A stretch of 19,603 nucleotides of DNA from Gammaproteobacteria bacterium (GCA_027076245.1 JALTKC010000218.1:1-19603), one strand, 5' to 3'; counted from the first letter of the stretch, positions 6,070 through 13,852 are shown. The notes: generated by a model from the sequence alone, not told the origin. Program-made: numbers and translations.

Positions 6070-7491
6070 ATGAAAAGCGGGGTAAGAATTATGAGTATAG
6101 TTAAAATAACAATAACAGCCATCAGACAGCCGTTTATTGCCCGGTTTTTCCTTTGTATGGCCGTCCTGTTTTTTTCAGTCAATGTATATGCCGCTGCTGC
6201 CAAAGTAAACGGTGTGCGTATGTGGGCATCCCCAGATTCAACCCGTCTGGTTATTGACTTAAACCGGGGAGTAGAGCATCGCCTGAGTTCCCTGTCTAAT
6301 CCTGAACGGGTGGTTATTGATATCAGCGGAGCCAGCTTATCCGGCCCTCTGCCTGAGCTGAATTATAAATCGGGATCGATCAGTGATATTCGTACCGCAC
6401 AGAAAAAAAACAACACTCTGCGCATGGTGCTGGATCTGAAACATAAGGTTCATCCCAAAAGTTTTCTGCTTAAGCCCAATAAAAAATACGGTTATCGTCT
6501 GGTCATCGATCTTGAAAAAGAAATGGGCAATAAAAAAAGTAATGTGCCCCGAATTGTTAAAAGCGTTAATTCATCCAGAAAACGTGATTTAATTGTGGCC
6601 ATTGATGCCGGTCATGGGGGCGATGACCCTGGTGCTGCCGGTCCCCGGGGGACTAAGGAAAAACACGTTGTCCTGCAGATTGCTCGCAAATTGCGGGATA
6701 TGATTAACCGCAAGCCGGGTATGAAAGCGGTTATGATTCGTGATGGTGATTATTATATCAGTCTGCGCGGACGTACCCGCAAAGCCCGCAAGCTGAATGC
6801 CGATATTTTTATTTCCATTCATGCCGATGCCTTTAGAAACCCCAAAGCCAGAGGCGCCTCAGTCTTTATTCTGTCTTCCCGCGGAGCGACCAGTGAGGCA
6901 GCCAAATGGTTGGCGAAAAAAGAAAATGAGGCGGATTTGGTCGGAGGTGTCAGTCTGGATGATAAAGATGATATGCTGGCTAAAATGCTGCTGGACTTAT
7001 CCCAGACCGCCACTATTGAAGCCAGCAGCAGTGTGGCAAGCCGGGTTCTGTCCCGTTTGAAAACGGTCGGTAAAACCCATAAACGCAAAGTGGAACGGGC
7101 CGGTTTTGTGGTTTTAAAATCACCGGATATCCCTTCATTACTGGTTGAAACCGGTTTTATTTCCAATCCTAAAGAAGAACGCCTGCTGCGCAGTTCCTCC
7201 TATCAGAAAAAACTGGCCAGTGCGATCCTGACCGGTGTGGACAGTTATTTTAAACAATATCCAGTACCAGGTACTGTGTACGCCAGGGACACACCGCTTA
7301 ATCCTCAGGATATGATCAAGTTAACCACCAACACTCTGAAGAAAAAGCGTACCCATAAAGTGGTTCGCGGCGATACCCTGTCAGCCATCTCCAAACGCTA
7401 TCAGGTCAGTGTTTCTTCAATCAAGCGGGTCAATAAACTGAAAAGCAATACCCTGTATGTCGGTAAGGTTTTAAGCATCCCCCGATCCTGA
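6070..7491 (+). CDS. amiC: N-acetylmuramoyl-L-alanine amidase, AmiB/AmiC type
   Basis: This periplasmic zinc amidase cuts the amide between MurNAc and the stem peptide to split daughter cells. An N-terminal signal peptide is visible (hydrophobic FFLCMAVLFFSVNVYA, cleavage probably near residue 43). An AMIN domain follows (about 45-150: VNGVRMWASPDSTRLVIDL). The Amidase_3 domain spans about 173-395. Zinc ligands are His182 (DAGHGGDDPGA), Glu197 (KEKHV) and His251 (SIHADA), and the catalytic Glu360 lies in LLVETGFISN. A single LysM domain closes the protein (about 428-471: HKVVRGDTLSAISKRYQVSV). The segment around 287-325 is the regulatory helix region found in EnvC/NlpD-activated amidases. ATG 6091 (MSIVK), preceded by GGGGTAAG, is an equally good start and still leaves a signal peptide. 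At this locus E. coli has amiB; which paralogue name applies is a matter of convention. Confidence 0.96.
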   Translation: MKSGVRIMSIVKITITAIRQPFIARFFLCMAVLFFSVNVYAAAAKVNGVRMWASPDSTRLVIDLNRGVEHRLSSLSNPERVVIDISGASLSGPLPELNYKSGSISDIRTAQKKNNTLRMVLDLKHKVHPKSFLLKPNKKYGYRLVIDLEKEMGNKKSNVPRIVKSVNSSRKRDLIVAIDAGHGGDDPGAAGPRGTKEKHVVLQIARKLRDMINRKPGMKAVMIRDGDYYISLRGRTRKARKLNADIFISIHADAFRNPKARGASVFILSSRGATSEAAKWLAKKENEADLVGGVSLDDKDDMLAKMLLDLSQTATIEASSSVASRVLSRLKTVGKTHKRKVERAGFVVLKSPDIPSLLVETGFISNPKEERLLRSSSYQKKLASAILTGVDSYFKQYPVPGTVYARDTPLNPQDMIKLTTNTLKKKRTHKVVRGDTLSAISKRYQVSVSSIKRVNKLKSNTLYVGKVLSIPRS

Positions 7492-7546
7492 TTCCTTGTG
7501 CCTGTTTTTTAGGGTAAACTACCTTGAAATTTAACCGGCAACCAAT

Positions 7547-7550
7547 GGAG
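7547..7550 (+). promoter_or_regulatory. Shine-Dalgarno GGAG before the mutL GTT codon
   Basis: GGAG lies 7 nt upstream of GTT 7558, exactly where a start codon is expected from the alignment of the MutL N-terminus. No ATG, GTG or TTG is in frame at a usable distance. Confidence 0.55.
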
Positions 7551-7557
7551 CTTTACC

Positions 7558-9474
7558 GTTACTACTCCTGTTATTAAACCTCTTAGTTTACAACTGGCCA
7601 ACCAGATTGCTGCCGGTGAAGTGGTTGAACGCCCGGCTTCTGTAGTTAAGGAATTGCTGGAAAATGCCATTGATGCCGGTAGTCAGCATATTCAGATAGA
7701 TATTGAACGAGGCGGCAGTGCCCTGATCCGGGTGACCGATGACGGTGTCGGCATCAGTAAAGCGGAACTGGCGCTGGCGGTTTCTCGCCATGCAACCAGT
7801 AAACTCAGTACCCTGAATGAACTGGAGCATATTGCCAGTCTGGGCTTTCGCGGTGAGGCTCTGGCCAGTATCAGCGCGGTTTCTCGTCTGTCCATTCAAA
7901 GCAAACCAGAGCATCAGTCACAGGCCTGGCGGATAAATACCGGTACAGATACTGACTTTGCCAACTATCAGGCCGAACCGGAACCGGTGGCAGGCTCTAA
8001 GGGCACTATTGTAGAAGTGCGGGAGCTGTTTTTTAATACGCCCGCCCGGCGTAAATTTATGCGTACGGTCAAAACAGAATTTAAACATATTGATGATGTG
8101 TTTAAACGCATTGCCTTAAGTCGTTTTGATATTGCCTTTAAGCTGGCTCATAATAAAAAAATTATCCGTAATTTACCTGTAGCCGATACTTCAAAAGCCA
8201 TTGAATCGCGCATTGGCCGTCTGTTCAGTAATGAATTTCTGGCCAATAGTCACCGGATCGATCTCAGCTCCAGCCATTTCAGTCAAATGGGTACTATCCG
8301 TTTATGGGGCTGGGTCAGTCAACCGCACTGGCAGCGCAGCCAGCCCGACTGGCAGTATTTTTATGTTAACGGTCGTTTTATCCGTGACAAACTGGTTAAT
8401 CATGCCCTGCGCCAGGCCTGCCAGGAATTATTACCGCCGGACAGTTATCTGTCTTACCTGCTATATCTGGAAATTGATCCGGGTCAGGTGGATGTCAATG
8501 TACACCCCACCAAACACGAAGTCCGCTTCCGTCAGACCCGCTTGATCCATGACTTTATTTATAGTGCGTTGCATCGGGTTTTAGAGCCTTCAGCTTATGG
8601 AGAGCCTTCAGCTTATGGAGAGCCATCAGCTATAGAAAAGCCTTTAGCATACAAAGAAACAGCCATTACAGCCAGTACCGAAAATAATACAACAGACCGG
8701 CATTTAAACAGTGATAAAACGGTTTATCATAATCCTTACTCATCAGTACCTTATCAAAAAGACTCTTCAGCTTTATCCCGTAAAGATGTAGCAGAACATC
8801 TGGAGGGTATGCAGAAGCTGTATCAGAAGCCGGCACAGCAAAATGATTCAGGTCAGACATCAGCAGCCGACAAACAGAATTTTTTTGGTACAAGCCTGGA
8901 TATTTTAATGCCGGGCTTTATACTCAGTCAGAATAAGGCTCAGGTCGCTAATCCGCAGCTCTACCTGTTTCAGATTAAGCCGGTACAGCAGTATATTCTC
9001 CAGCATATTTTTACAGCGGGTGAACGAACCCAGTTGCTTATCCCGCAGACCGTCGTGCTGAAATCCCGCCAGGTTGATGATTTAATAAACATTCAGAAAG
9101 CACTGGAACAATGGGGCCTGGAAATCAGCCGGATTGCAGATGATTCCTTAATGGTTCGCTCCTTACCAGACCTGCAGGGCATACCGGGCTGTACAATCAA
9201 ACTGGAAAAACTGCTTGAAGCACTATCAGCCTGGTTAAATGAGCAGAAAAATATTCAGACTGACGGCAAGGAGCCGGATATTTCTGCTGCTGCAACAAAA
9301 ATACTGCTGAATGCTCTACAGAGCACAAGTTTAAGTCTTGCAGAACAGAATCAGTTATTATCAATATTGGCCGGTATAGTTAAACAATCTTCATCCGTAC
9401 CCTTATGGAATAAACAACCTTTATGGCTCATCCTTGATAAGGATAAGCTGAGTGCTTTATTTAACCATTCATGA
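7558..9474 (+). CDS. mutL: DNA mismatch repair protein MutL (start codon non-canonical)
   Basis: MutL is the GHKL ATPase that couples MutS mismatch recognition to downstream nicking and helicase steps. The N-terminal ATPase motifs are present: LANQIAAGEVVERPASVVKE with the catalytic Glu32, ENAIDAG, TDDGVGI and GFRGEAL, then the transducer domain with YFYVNGRFIRDKLVNHALR and VDVNVHPTKHEVRF. A variable linker (about residues 340-445) contains four hexapeptide repeats. The C-terminal dimerisation domain lacks the DQHAxxE(x)4E endonuclease motif, as in E. coli, which implies MutH-dependent strand cutting. The first conventional start, GTG 7621, would delete the first 21 residues, including LANQIAAGE. 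In-frame reading continues upstream to a TGA at 7525. The alignment and GGAG spacing both point to GTT 7558 as the initiation codon, making 638 residues. ATT 7573 is an alternative. It overlaps miaA by 4 bp (ATGA). Confidence 0.93.
   Translation, partial: VTTPVIKPLSLQLANQIAAGEVVERPASVVKELLENAIDAGSQHIQIDIERGGSALIRVTDDGVGISKAELALAVSRHATSKLSTLNELEHIASLGFRGEALASISAVSRLSIQSKPEHQSQAWRINTGTDTDFANYQAEPEPVAGSKGTIVEVRELFFNTPARRKFMRTVKTEFKHIDDVFKRIALSRFDIAFKLAHNKKIIRNLPVADTSKAIESRIGRLFSNEFLANSHRIDLSSSHFSQMGTIRLWGWVSQPHWQRSQPDWQYFYVNGRFIRDKLVNHALRQACQELLPPDSYLSYLLYLEIDPGQVDVNVHPTKHEVRFRQTRLIHDFIYSALHRVLEPSAYGEPSAYGEPSAIEKPLAYKETAITASTENNTTDRHLNSDKTVYHNPYSSVPYQKDSSALSRKDVAEHLEGMQKLYQKPAQQNDSGQTSAADKQNFFGTSLDILMPGFILSQNKAQVANPQLYLFQIKPVQQYILQHIFTAGERTQLLIPQTVVLKSRQVDDLINIQKALEQWGLEISRIADDSLMVRSLPDLQGIPGCTIKLEKLLEALSAWLNEQKNIQTDGKEPDISAAATKILLNALQSTSLSLAEQNQLLSILAGIVKQSSSVPLWNKQPLWLILDKDKLSALFNHS
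8584..8655 (+). repeat. Four 18-bp tandem repeats in the mutL linker
   Basis: Units start at 8584, 8602, 8620 and 8638. The first two are identical (GAGCCTTCAGCTTATGGA); the third and fourth are degenerate. They translate as EPSAYG, EPSAYG, EPSAIE, KPLAYK. The repeat is in frame and lies in the disordered linker, so copy-number change would not break the gene. Confidence 0.9.
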
Positions 9475-10451
9475 ATCAGCCTCTGTCACAATTACCTGAA
9501 CAACAGCGTCCTGTAGTCTTTATTATGGGGCCCACTGCATCGGGAAAAACCGATCTGGCCATTAAACTGGTAGAGCAATATCCCTTTGAGATCATCAGCG
9601 TAGATTCAGCTCTGGTGTATAAGGATATGGATATAGGCACAGCCAAACCCACAGCAGAAGAATTACAGCAGGCGCCCCATCGTCTGATCGACTTTCTGGA
9701 TCCGGCACAGTCCTATTCCACGGCTCAGTTTAGAAAAGACGCTCTGGAGGCCATAGCTGAGATTCACCAGCAGAATAAAATTCCTCTGCTGGTGGGTGGA
9801 ACCATGTTGTATCATCGCAGTCTACTGTATGGTATTTCGGAATTACCTGCGGCCGATGAATCCATTCGTGCCCGGCTGGATACCCAGATGCGGCAGAAGG
9901 GGAAACAATACATGCATGATCGTCTGGCTGAAATTGATCCCGACAGTGCCAGAAAGATTCATCCCAATGATCCGCAAAGGGTGCAAAGGGCACTGGAAGT
10001 TTACCAGATCACCGGTCAGACCATGAGCCAGTTACAGCAGGCCAGCCAGGCTCAGGCTCTGCCTTTTGAAAACCATAAAATAGTCATTGCACCGAGTTCA
10101 AGAGCGTTATTACGAGAACGTATTGCCCTGCGTTTTGAGCAAATGATTGAGCAGGGCTTTATTGAGGAAGTACAGCAGCTCTGGCAGCGGGGCGATCTGG
10201 ACCTTTCCATGCCCTCTATGCGGTCAGTAGGCTACCGGCAGGTCTGGGAATATCTGGAAGGTAAAATGAATCGCGAGGAAATGATTGAGCGAGCCATTAC
10301 CATTACCCGGCAGTTTGCCAAACGGCAGATGACCTGGCTGCGCCGGGAACAGGATGCTCTCTGGCTGGCCACAGAAGATAATAATAATGTTCATCAGGCT
10401 GTGAAATATTTAAGCCCGGCAATTAGCAAACTGGAATCGAAAAGACAATAA
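9471..10451 (+). CDS. miaA: tRNA dimethylallyltransferase MiaA
   Basis: MiaA transfers a dimethylallyl group from DMAPP to N6 of A37 in tRNAs that read codons starting with U. The 326-residue length is normal. The P-loop is GPTASGKTDLAIKL (20-33), followed by SVDSALVYKDMDIGTAKP, the segment holding the catalytic Asp and recognising A37. DFLDPAQSYSTAQF, LLVGGTMLYHRSL, DPQRVQRALEVYQITG and SVGYRQVWEYL follow; these are all family blocks. The C-terminal TRQFAKRQMTWLRRE is the usual tRNA-binding end. The ATG overlaps the mutL TGA (ATGA), so translation is coupled to mutL. A 359-bp gap separates it from the hfq start. Confidence 0.98.
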   Translation: MNQPLSQLPEQQRPVVFIMGPTASGKTDLAIKLVEQYPFEIISVDSALVYKDMDIGTAKPTAEELQQAPHRLIDFLDPAQSYSTAQFRKDALEAIAEIHQQNKIPLLVGGTMLYHRSLLYGISELPAADESIRARLDTQMRQKGKQYMHDRLAEIDPDSARKIHPNDPQRVQRALEVYQITGQTMSQLQQASQAQALPFENHKIVIAPSSRALLRERIALRFEQMIEQGFIEEVQQLWQRGDLDLSMPSMRSVGYRQVWEYLEGKMNREEMIERAITITRQFAKRQMTWLRREQDALWLATEDNNNVHQAVKYLSPAISKLESKRQ

Positions 10452-10560
10452 AATCTAAGGGATTACCCCAGTTTTTGCTGTAATATCACTATGTATTTTT
10501 TTATAAAAAAAGCTACAATGCATTCGTATTGCCTCAGTTTCTGGTATTTTGTTTAAAATA

Positions 10561-10589
10561 CTGGTTTAGCTTAATTTAAGTTAAACCGG
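10561..10589 (+). promoter_or_regulatory. Stem-loop upstream of hfq
   Basis: CTGGTTTAGCTT (10561-10572) pairs with AAGTTAAACCGG (10578-10589): 12 bp including two G-U pairs, loop AATTT. No immediate T-tract follows, so it is not a typical intrinsic terminator. Confidence 0.55.
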
Positions 10590-10661
10590 GCGCGGAATTT
10601 TGGAGGTTTTTGTTCTGTCTGAGGTTAATGCGGTTTATTTGAACCGTTTTTACCCTATATT

Positions 10662-10676
10662 AAGAATAATAATAGC
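10662..10676 (+). promoter_or_regulatory. (ARN)5 motif, possible Hfq distal-face site
   Basis: AAG AAT AAT AAT AGC is five consecutive A-R-N triplets, the motif bound by the distal face of E. coli-type Hfq. It lies about 135 nt before the hfq start. Hfq autoregulation through its own leader is known in E. coli; its operation here is inferred. Confidence 0.4.
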
Positions 10677-10731
10677 TTATTTAAGTATATGCTTATATAC
10701 ATAAACAGCAAATTATTATAAAATGAACGTC

Positions 10732-10775
10732 CTTTTTGTGTTTGGCGTGGCAGAACAGGAAAAAACACAATAAAG
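10732..10775 (+). promoter_or_regulatory. Second stem-loop in the hfq leader
   Basis: TTGTGTTT (10736-10743) pairs perfectly with AAACACAA (10763-10770). After a one-base bulge (T10771), CTTT (10732-10735) pairs with AAAG (10772-10775). The 19-nt loop includes CAGGA. It ends 35 nt before the hfq ATG. Confidence 0.5.
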
Positions 10776-10810
10776 AACATACTAATAATGATAATTCGGG
10801 AGAAATTATA

Positions 10811-11047
10811 ATGAGTAAAGGGCAAGCCTTACAAGACCCTTATTTGAACGTATTGAGAAAGGAAAGAGTACCTGTATCCATTTACCTGGTTAATGGAATT
10901 AAATTACAGGGTCAGGTTGAATCCTTCGATCAATTCGTTATTTTACTGAAAAATGCAGTCAGTCAGATGGTTTATAAACATGCCATTTCTACCATTGTGC
11001 CTGCACGAAATGTCAAGCTGACTACTGAAGACGGTAATAATTCCTGA
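10811..11047 (+). CDS. hfq: RNA chaperone Hfq
   Basis: Hfq is the hexameric Sm-like protein that pairs small RNAs with mRNAs. The 78-residue protein has the complete core: GQALQDPYLN with Gln8 and Asp9 of the proximal U-binding face, the Sm1 region VPVSIYLVNGIKLQGQVESFDQFVILL, and the Sm2 motif YKHAISTIVPAR. The C-terminal tail after the core is only about 12 residues (KLTTEDGNNS end), much shorter than the E. coli tail, which extends to 102 residues. The start at ATG 10811 is fixed by homology (MSKGQ) and by GGGAG about 8 nt upstream; a GTG at 10736 would add an unrelated 25-residue extension. It is followed by hflX after 102 bp. Confidence 0.99.
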   Translation: MSKGQALQDPYLNVLRKERVPVSIYLVNGIKLQGQVESFDQFVILLKNAVSQMVYKHAISTIVPARNVKLTTEDGNNS

Positions 11048-11149
11048 ACTTATTCCTGAATAACTACATGGCTGTTATTTTAGCGTTCTCCAGGCCTTCA
11101 GGTAAAACGCCGGTTCGAACTTTATTCCGGATGTTAAGGATTACAGATA

Positions 11150-12439
11150 TTGTTTGAACGTCCCGGCGGCTCAGGTGAGCGTGCTATTCTGGTCCATATT
11201 GACTTCCCGCAAATCAATAATAATGAACAGCAGGAAGCACAGGCAGAATTTTATGATCTGGTTGTGTCAGCCGGTGCCGATCCCCTGATTTTTGTCAAGG
11301 GCAGGCGAAATCGTCCCGAACCAAAATATTTTATCGGTACCGGTAAAGCAGAAGAAATCCGCCAGCTGGTTGAACTGCACCAGGCCGATCTGGTCATTAT
11401 CAATCATCAGCTTTCTCCCGCTCAGGAACGTAATATCGAAGCTCTTCTGCAATGCCGGGTACTGGACAGGACGGGGCTGATTCTGGATATCTTTGCGCAA
11501 CGTGCACGTTCCCATGAAGGTAAACTGCAGGTTGAACTGGCTCAGCTGCGTCATTTGTCCACCCGTCTGGTACGAGGCTGGACCCACCTGGAACGCCAGA
11601 AAGGTGGGATTGGTTTAAGGGGACCCGGTGAAACCCAGCTGGAAACCGATCGTCGTTTACTGGGGATGCGCATAAAACAGCTTAATAAACGCCTGGACAA
11701 GGTGCGTAAACAACGCGCGCAGAGCCGTCGTTCCCGGCAGCGGGCTGAATTGCCCACCGTTTCTCTGGTTGGCTATACCAATGCCGGTAAATCTACATTA
11801 TTCAATCAACTGACTCAATCCTCCGTATATGCAGCGGATCAGCTGTTTGCCACACTGGATCCAACCCTTAGAAGAGTCGAGTTACCCAAAAATCAGGCAA
11901 TAGTTCTGGCTGATACGGTTGGTTTTATCAGTGACCTCCCCCATGATCTAGTAGAAGCCTTTCATGCGACCTTGCTGGAAACCCGTGAAGCGGATTTATT
12001 ACTGCATGTTATTGATGCTCATACCGAGAATCGTGCCAAACATATTGCCGAAGTCAATTCTGTTCTGGAGCAGATTGATGCTCTGGAAACCCCGCAATTA
12101 CTGGTTTATAACAAGGTGGATTTGCTGGAAGGGCAGCAGCCGCGAGTAGAAACTGATGATAATGGCAAGGTTCTAAGGGTCTGGCTGTCGGCCGCTCATG
12201 GTGAAGGCATGGATTTGTTAATGACCACCATTGCCGATATTTTTAGCCGGGAGCGGGTAACAAAAACCCTGAAAATCCCGGCAGAGTCTGGACAATGGCG
12301 CTCCATGCTTTTTGAGCAGGTGCAGATTCTGGATGAAAGTTATAATGATGACGGTGAATGGCTGGTTAATATCGAAACCACCGCCAGACAGTTTGAGAAA
12401 TTATTAAAACAGCCGGGGTTTAGTGATTTAGTGGTATAA
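11150..12439 (+). CDS. hflX: Ribosome-associated GTPase HflX
   Basis: HflX is a GTPase that splits stalled or hibernating 70S ribosomes. The 429-residue length and the full family order are visible. The N-terminal HflX domain includes RPEPKYFIGTGKAEEI, LSPAQERNIE and RVLDRTGLILDIFAQRA. The linker helices contain RLVRGWTHLERQKGGIGLRGPGE. The G domain follows, with G1 GYTNAGKST (208-216), G2 Thr in TLDPT (about 235), G3 DTVG (255-258) and G4 NKVD (321-324), and then a short C-terminal domain. It starts with TTG at 11150, the codon that aligns with the Met of the E. coli protein, with AAGGA ending 9 nt upstream. No competing ATG exists nearby. Its last bases contain an extended -10 sequence that could help transcribe hflK. 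Confidence 0.98.
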   Translation: MFERPGGSGERAILVHIDFPQINNNEQQEAQAEFYDLVVSAGADPLIFVKGRRNRPEPKYFIGTGKAEEIRQLVELHQADLVIINHQLSPAQERNIEALLQCRVLDRTGLILDIFAQRARSHEGKLQVELAQLRHLSTRLVRGWTHLERQKGGIGLRGPGETQLETDRRLLGMRIKQLNKRLDKVRKQRAQSRRSRQRAELPTVSLVGYTNAGKSTLFNQLTQSSVYAADQLFATLDPTLRRVELPKNQAIVLADTVGFISDLPHDLVEAFHATLLETREADLLLHVIDAHTENRAKHIAEVNSVLEQIDALETPQLLVYNKVDLLEGQQPRVETDDNGKVLRVWLSAAHGEGMDLLMTTIADIFSRERVTKTLKIPAESGQWRSMLFEQVQILDESYNDDGEWLVNIETTARQFEKLLKQPGFSDLVV

Positions 12440-12440
12440 T
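12432..12440 (+). promoter_or_regulatory. Extended -10 promoter candidate for hflKC
   Basis: TGGTATAAT matches the extended -10 consensus (TGnTATAAT) exactly. It overlaps the hflX stop codon, with no clear -35. It would give a leader of roughly 180 nt before hflK. Confidence 0.5.
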
Positions 12441-12527
12441 ACTGCGTTTTAAACCCATAAAAATTGAATTCTAAATGGACACTGAGGTCTTAGTCCGATA
12501 AGATTCGCATTAAATTTTAAGTAACTA

Positions 12528-12553
12528 TTTTATAGTAATTTTTTATAGCAATT
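12528..12553 (+). repeat. Two tandem 13-bp repeats in the hflK leader
   Basis: TTTTATAGTAATT (12528-12540) is followed directly by TTTTATAGCAATT (12541-12553), 12 of 13 identical. The function is unknown; AT-rich chance similarity is possible. Confidence 0.5.
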
Positions 12554-12583
12554 TCATTTTGCAATTGCGCAAGTTAATTTAAG

Positions 12584-12599
12584 ACAGCCTTAAGGCTGT
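12584..12599. promoter_or_regulatory. Perfect palindrome before the hflK ribosome-binding site
   Basis: ACAGCCTTAAGGCTGT is a 16-bp perfect dyad, 26 nt before the hflK ATG and 14 nt before its CTGGAG Shine-Dalgarno. It could be an operator or a short RNA hairpin. No T-tract follows. Confidence 0.45.
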
Positions 12600-12625
12600 T
12601 CTGTAATATAAAACTGGAGTATTAA

Positions 12626-13852
12626 ATGGCCTGGAATGAACCGGGGGGTCCTAAAAATAACGACCCTTGGGGAAACAAGAATAATAATGAGCAGGGACCG
12701 CCTGATCTGGATGAGATCATTAAAAATCTCAATGACAAGATAGGCAAACTGTTTGGTGGCAAAGGTGGCGGTAATGGCTCGGGGGGTAATTCCTCCGGTG
12801 ATAATCAGAGCAGTCAGCCTCCAACCATTATTTTTGTTCTGGCAGCAGTCATTGGCATTGCCATATGGGCTATGTCCGGTATTTACACCGTTGATCAGGG
12901 TAAAAAAGCCGTGGTTCTGCAGTTTGGAGAAGCCTATAAGACAGTGGAAGCGGGTATCCAGTGGTATGCCCCCATTATTCAAAGCTATCAGATAGTCGAT
13001 GTCAGTGCTTCCAGAAGCTTAAATCTGGGCGGCAGTACCCATGAAGCCCTGATGTTGACCAAAGATGAAAATATTGTCGATATCAAGGTGGCTGTGCAAT
13101 ATAAAGTCAGCAATGCGGAGAACTTCCTGTTTAATGTCCGTGATCCCGGTTATGTTCTGCGTCAGGTATCTGAAAGTGCCGTCAGGGAAATTGTCGGAAA
13201 AAATGAAATGGACTTTATTCTGACCGAAGGTCGGAGTCAGATTGCAGCCAAAATAGGCGTCCTTGCCCAGGAAATTCTGGACCGTTATAAAACCGGTCTG
13301 TTAATTACCCGTTTTACTTTGCAAAGTGCCAAGGCACCCTCCCAGGTTCAGCATGCTTTTGAAGACGTGAACGCGGCACGGGAAGATAAAGAACGTTATA
13401 TCAATATGGCCCAGGCCTATCGTAATGATGTGATCCCCAAAGCACGGGGTTTTGCGGCCAAGCAGATTGCCGGTGCTGAAGCCTATAAGGGTAAAGTCAT
13501 TGCTGAGGCAGAGGGTGAGGTTGCCCGTTTCCTGAGCGTATTAAAAGAATATGAAAAAGCACCGGAAGTGACCCGTGATCGTCTCTATCTGGATGCCATG
13601 GAAAGTGTTTACAGCAAGACCAGCAAGGTTATGGTGGATACCAAAGGCGGTAATAACCTGCTTTATCTGCCGCTGGATAAAATGATGCTGGGCGGAGGGA
13701 TCAACCGTCCCCTTAAAGCCAGTAATACTGGCGGGGGCAGCAGTAACGATTCTGACAGCTATGAGCCCAGTAAGGTACAGTCCAAATACCGGACTTCCGG
13801 GTTCAGTACAGAGCCGGCAAGAGCCAGACCGCCGCTGAGGGAGAGACGTTAA
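12626..13852 (+). CDS. hflK: FtsH modulator HflK (SPFH/band-7 membrane protein)
   Basis: HflK forms, with HflC, a large inner-membrane cage around the FtsH protease and modulates its access to membrane substrates. At 408 residues the layout is typical. A cytoplasmic, Gly/Asn-rich N-terminus (MAWNEPGG, then a GGKGGGNGSGGNSSG stretch near 44-58) is followed by one transmembrane helix (about 67-87, TIIFVLAAVIGIAIWAMSGIY), then the SPFH domain with VDQGKKAVVLQFGEAYKTVEAGIQWYAP and the long helix with the AAREDKERYINMAQAYRN and AEAYKGKVIAEAEGE segments. The C-terminal tail (about 350-408) is Ser/Gly-rich and basic. ATG 12626 has CTGGAG 6 nt upstream. The stop overlaps the hflC start by one base (TAATG), so expression is coupled. 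Confidence 0.98.
   Translation: MAWNEPGGPKNNDPWGNKNNNEQGPPDLDEIIKNLNDKIGKLFGGKGGGNGSGGNSSGDNQSSQPPTIIFVLAAVIGIAIWAMSGIYTVDQGKKAVVLQFGEAYKTVEAGIQWYAPIIQSYQIVDVSASRSLNLGGSTHEALMLTKDENIVDIKVAVQYKVSNAENFLFNVRDPGYVLRQVSESAVREIVGKNEMDFILTEGRSQIAAKIGVLAQEILDRYKTGLLITRFTLQSAKAPSQVQHAFEDVNAAREDKERYINMAQAYRNDVIPKARGFAAKQIAGAEAYKGKVIAEAEGEVARFLSVLKEYEKAPEVTRDRLYLDAMESVYSKTSKVMVDTKGGNNLLYLPLDKMMLGGGINRPLKASNTGGGSSNDSDSYEPSKVQSKYRTSGFSTEPARARPPLRERR

Larger units (their letters stand above)
10452..10810 (+). promoter_or_regulatory. Long miaA-hfq intergenic region (hfq leader)
   Basis: A 359-bp AT-rich stretch with no credible gene. It contains a stem-loop at 10561-10589, a five-unit A-R-N motif at 10662-10676 and a second stem-loop at 10732-10775, described separately. 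A weak promoter candidate is TTGAAC (10639-10644) with TAAGAA (10661-10666), spacer 16. In E. coli the equivalent region and the miaA coding sequence hold several hfq promoters, so a promoter here is expected, but its position cannot be fixed. Confidence 0.5.

Noticed and set aside
8584..8655. Tandem repeat as a CRISPR-like array
   Set aside because: The units are contiguous, with no spacers, and in frame within mutL.
7621..9474. GTG 7621 as the true mutL start
   Set aside because: It removes 21 residues, including the conserved LANQIAAGE segment that is fully encoded upstream in the same frame.
10600..10704. A short reading frame in the hfq leader (about 34 codons from a TTG, near GGAGG)
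   Set aside because: It has no recognisable homology and no proper start spacing, and it is AT-rich; I see no support beyond an open frame.
10736..11047. GTG 10736 as the hfq start
   Set aside because: The 25 added residues match no Hfq; ATG 10811 has a good Shine-Dalgarno and the standard MSKGQ start, and 10736 lies in a leader stem-loop.
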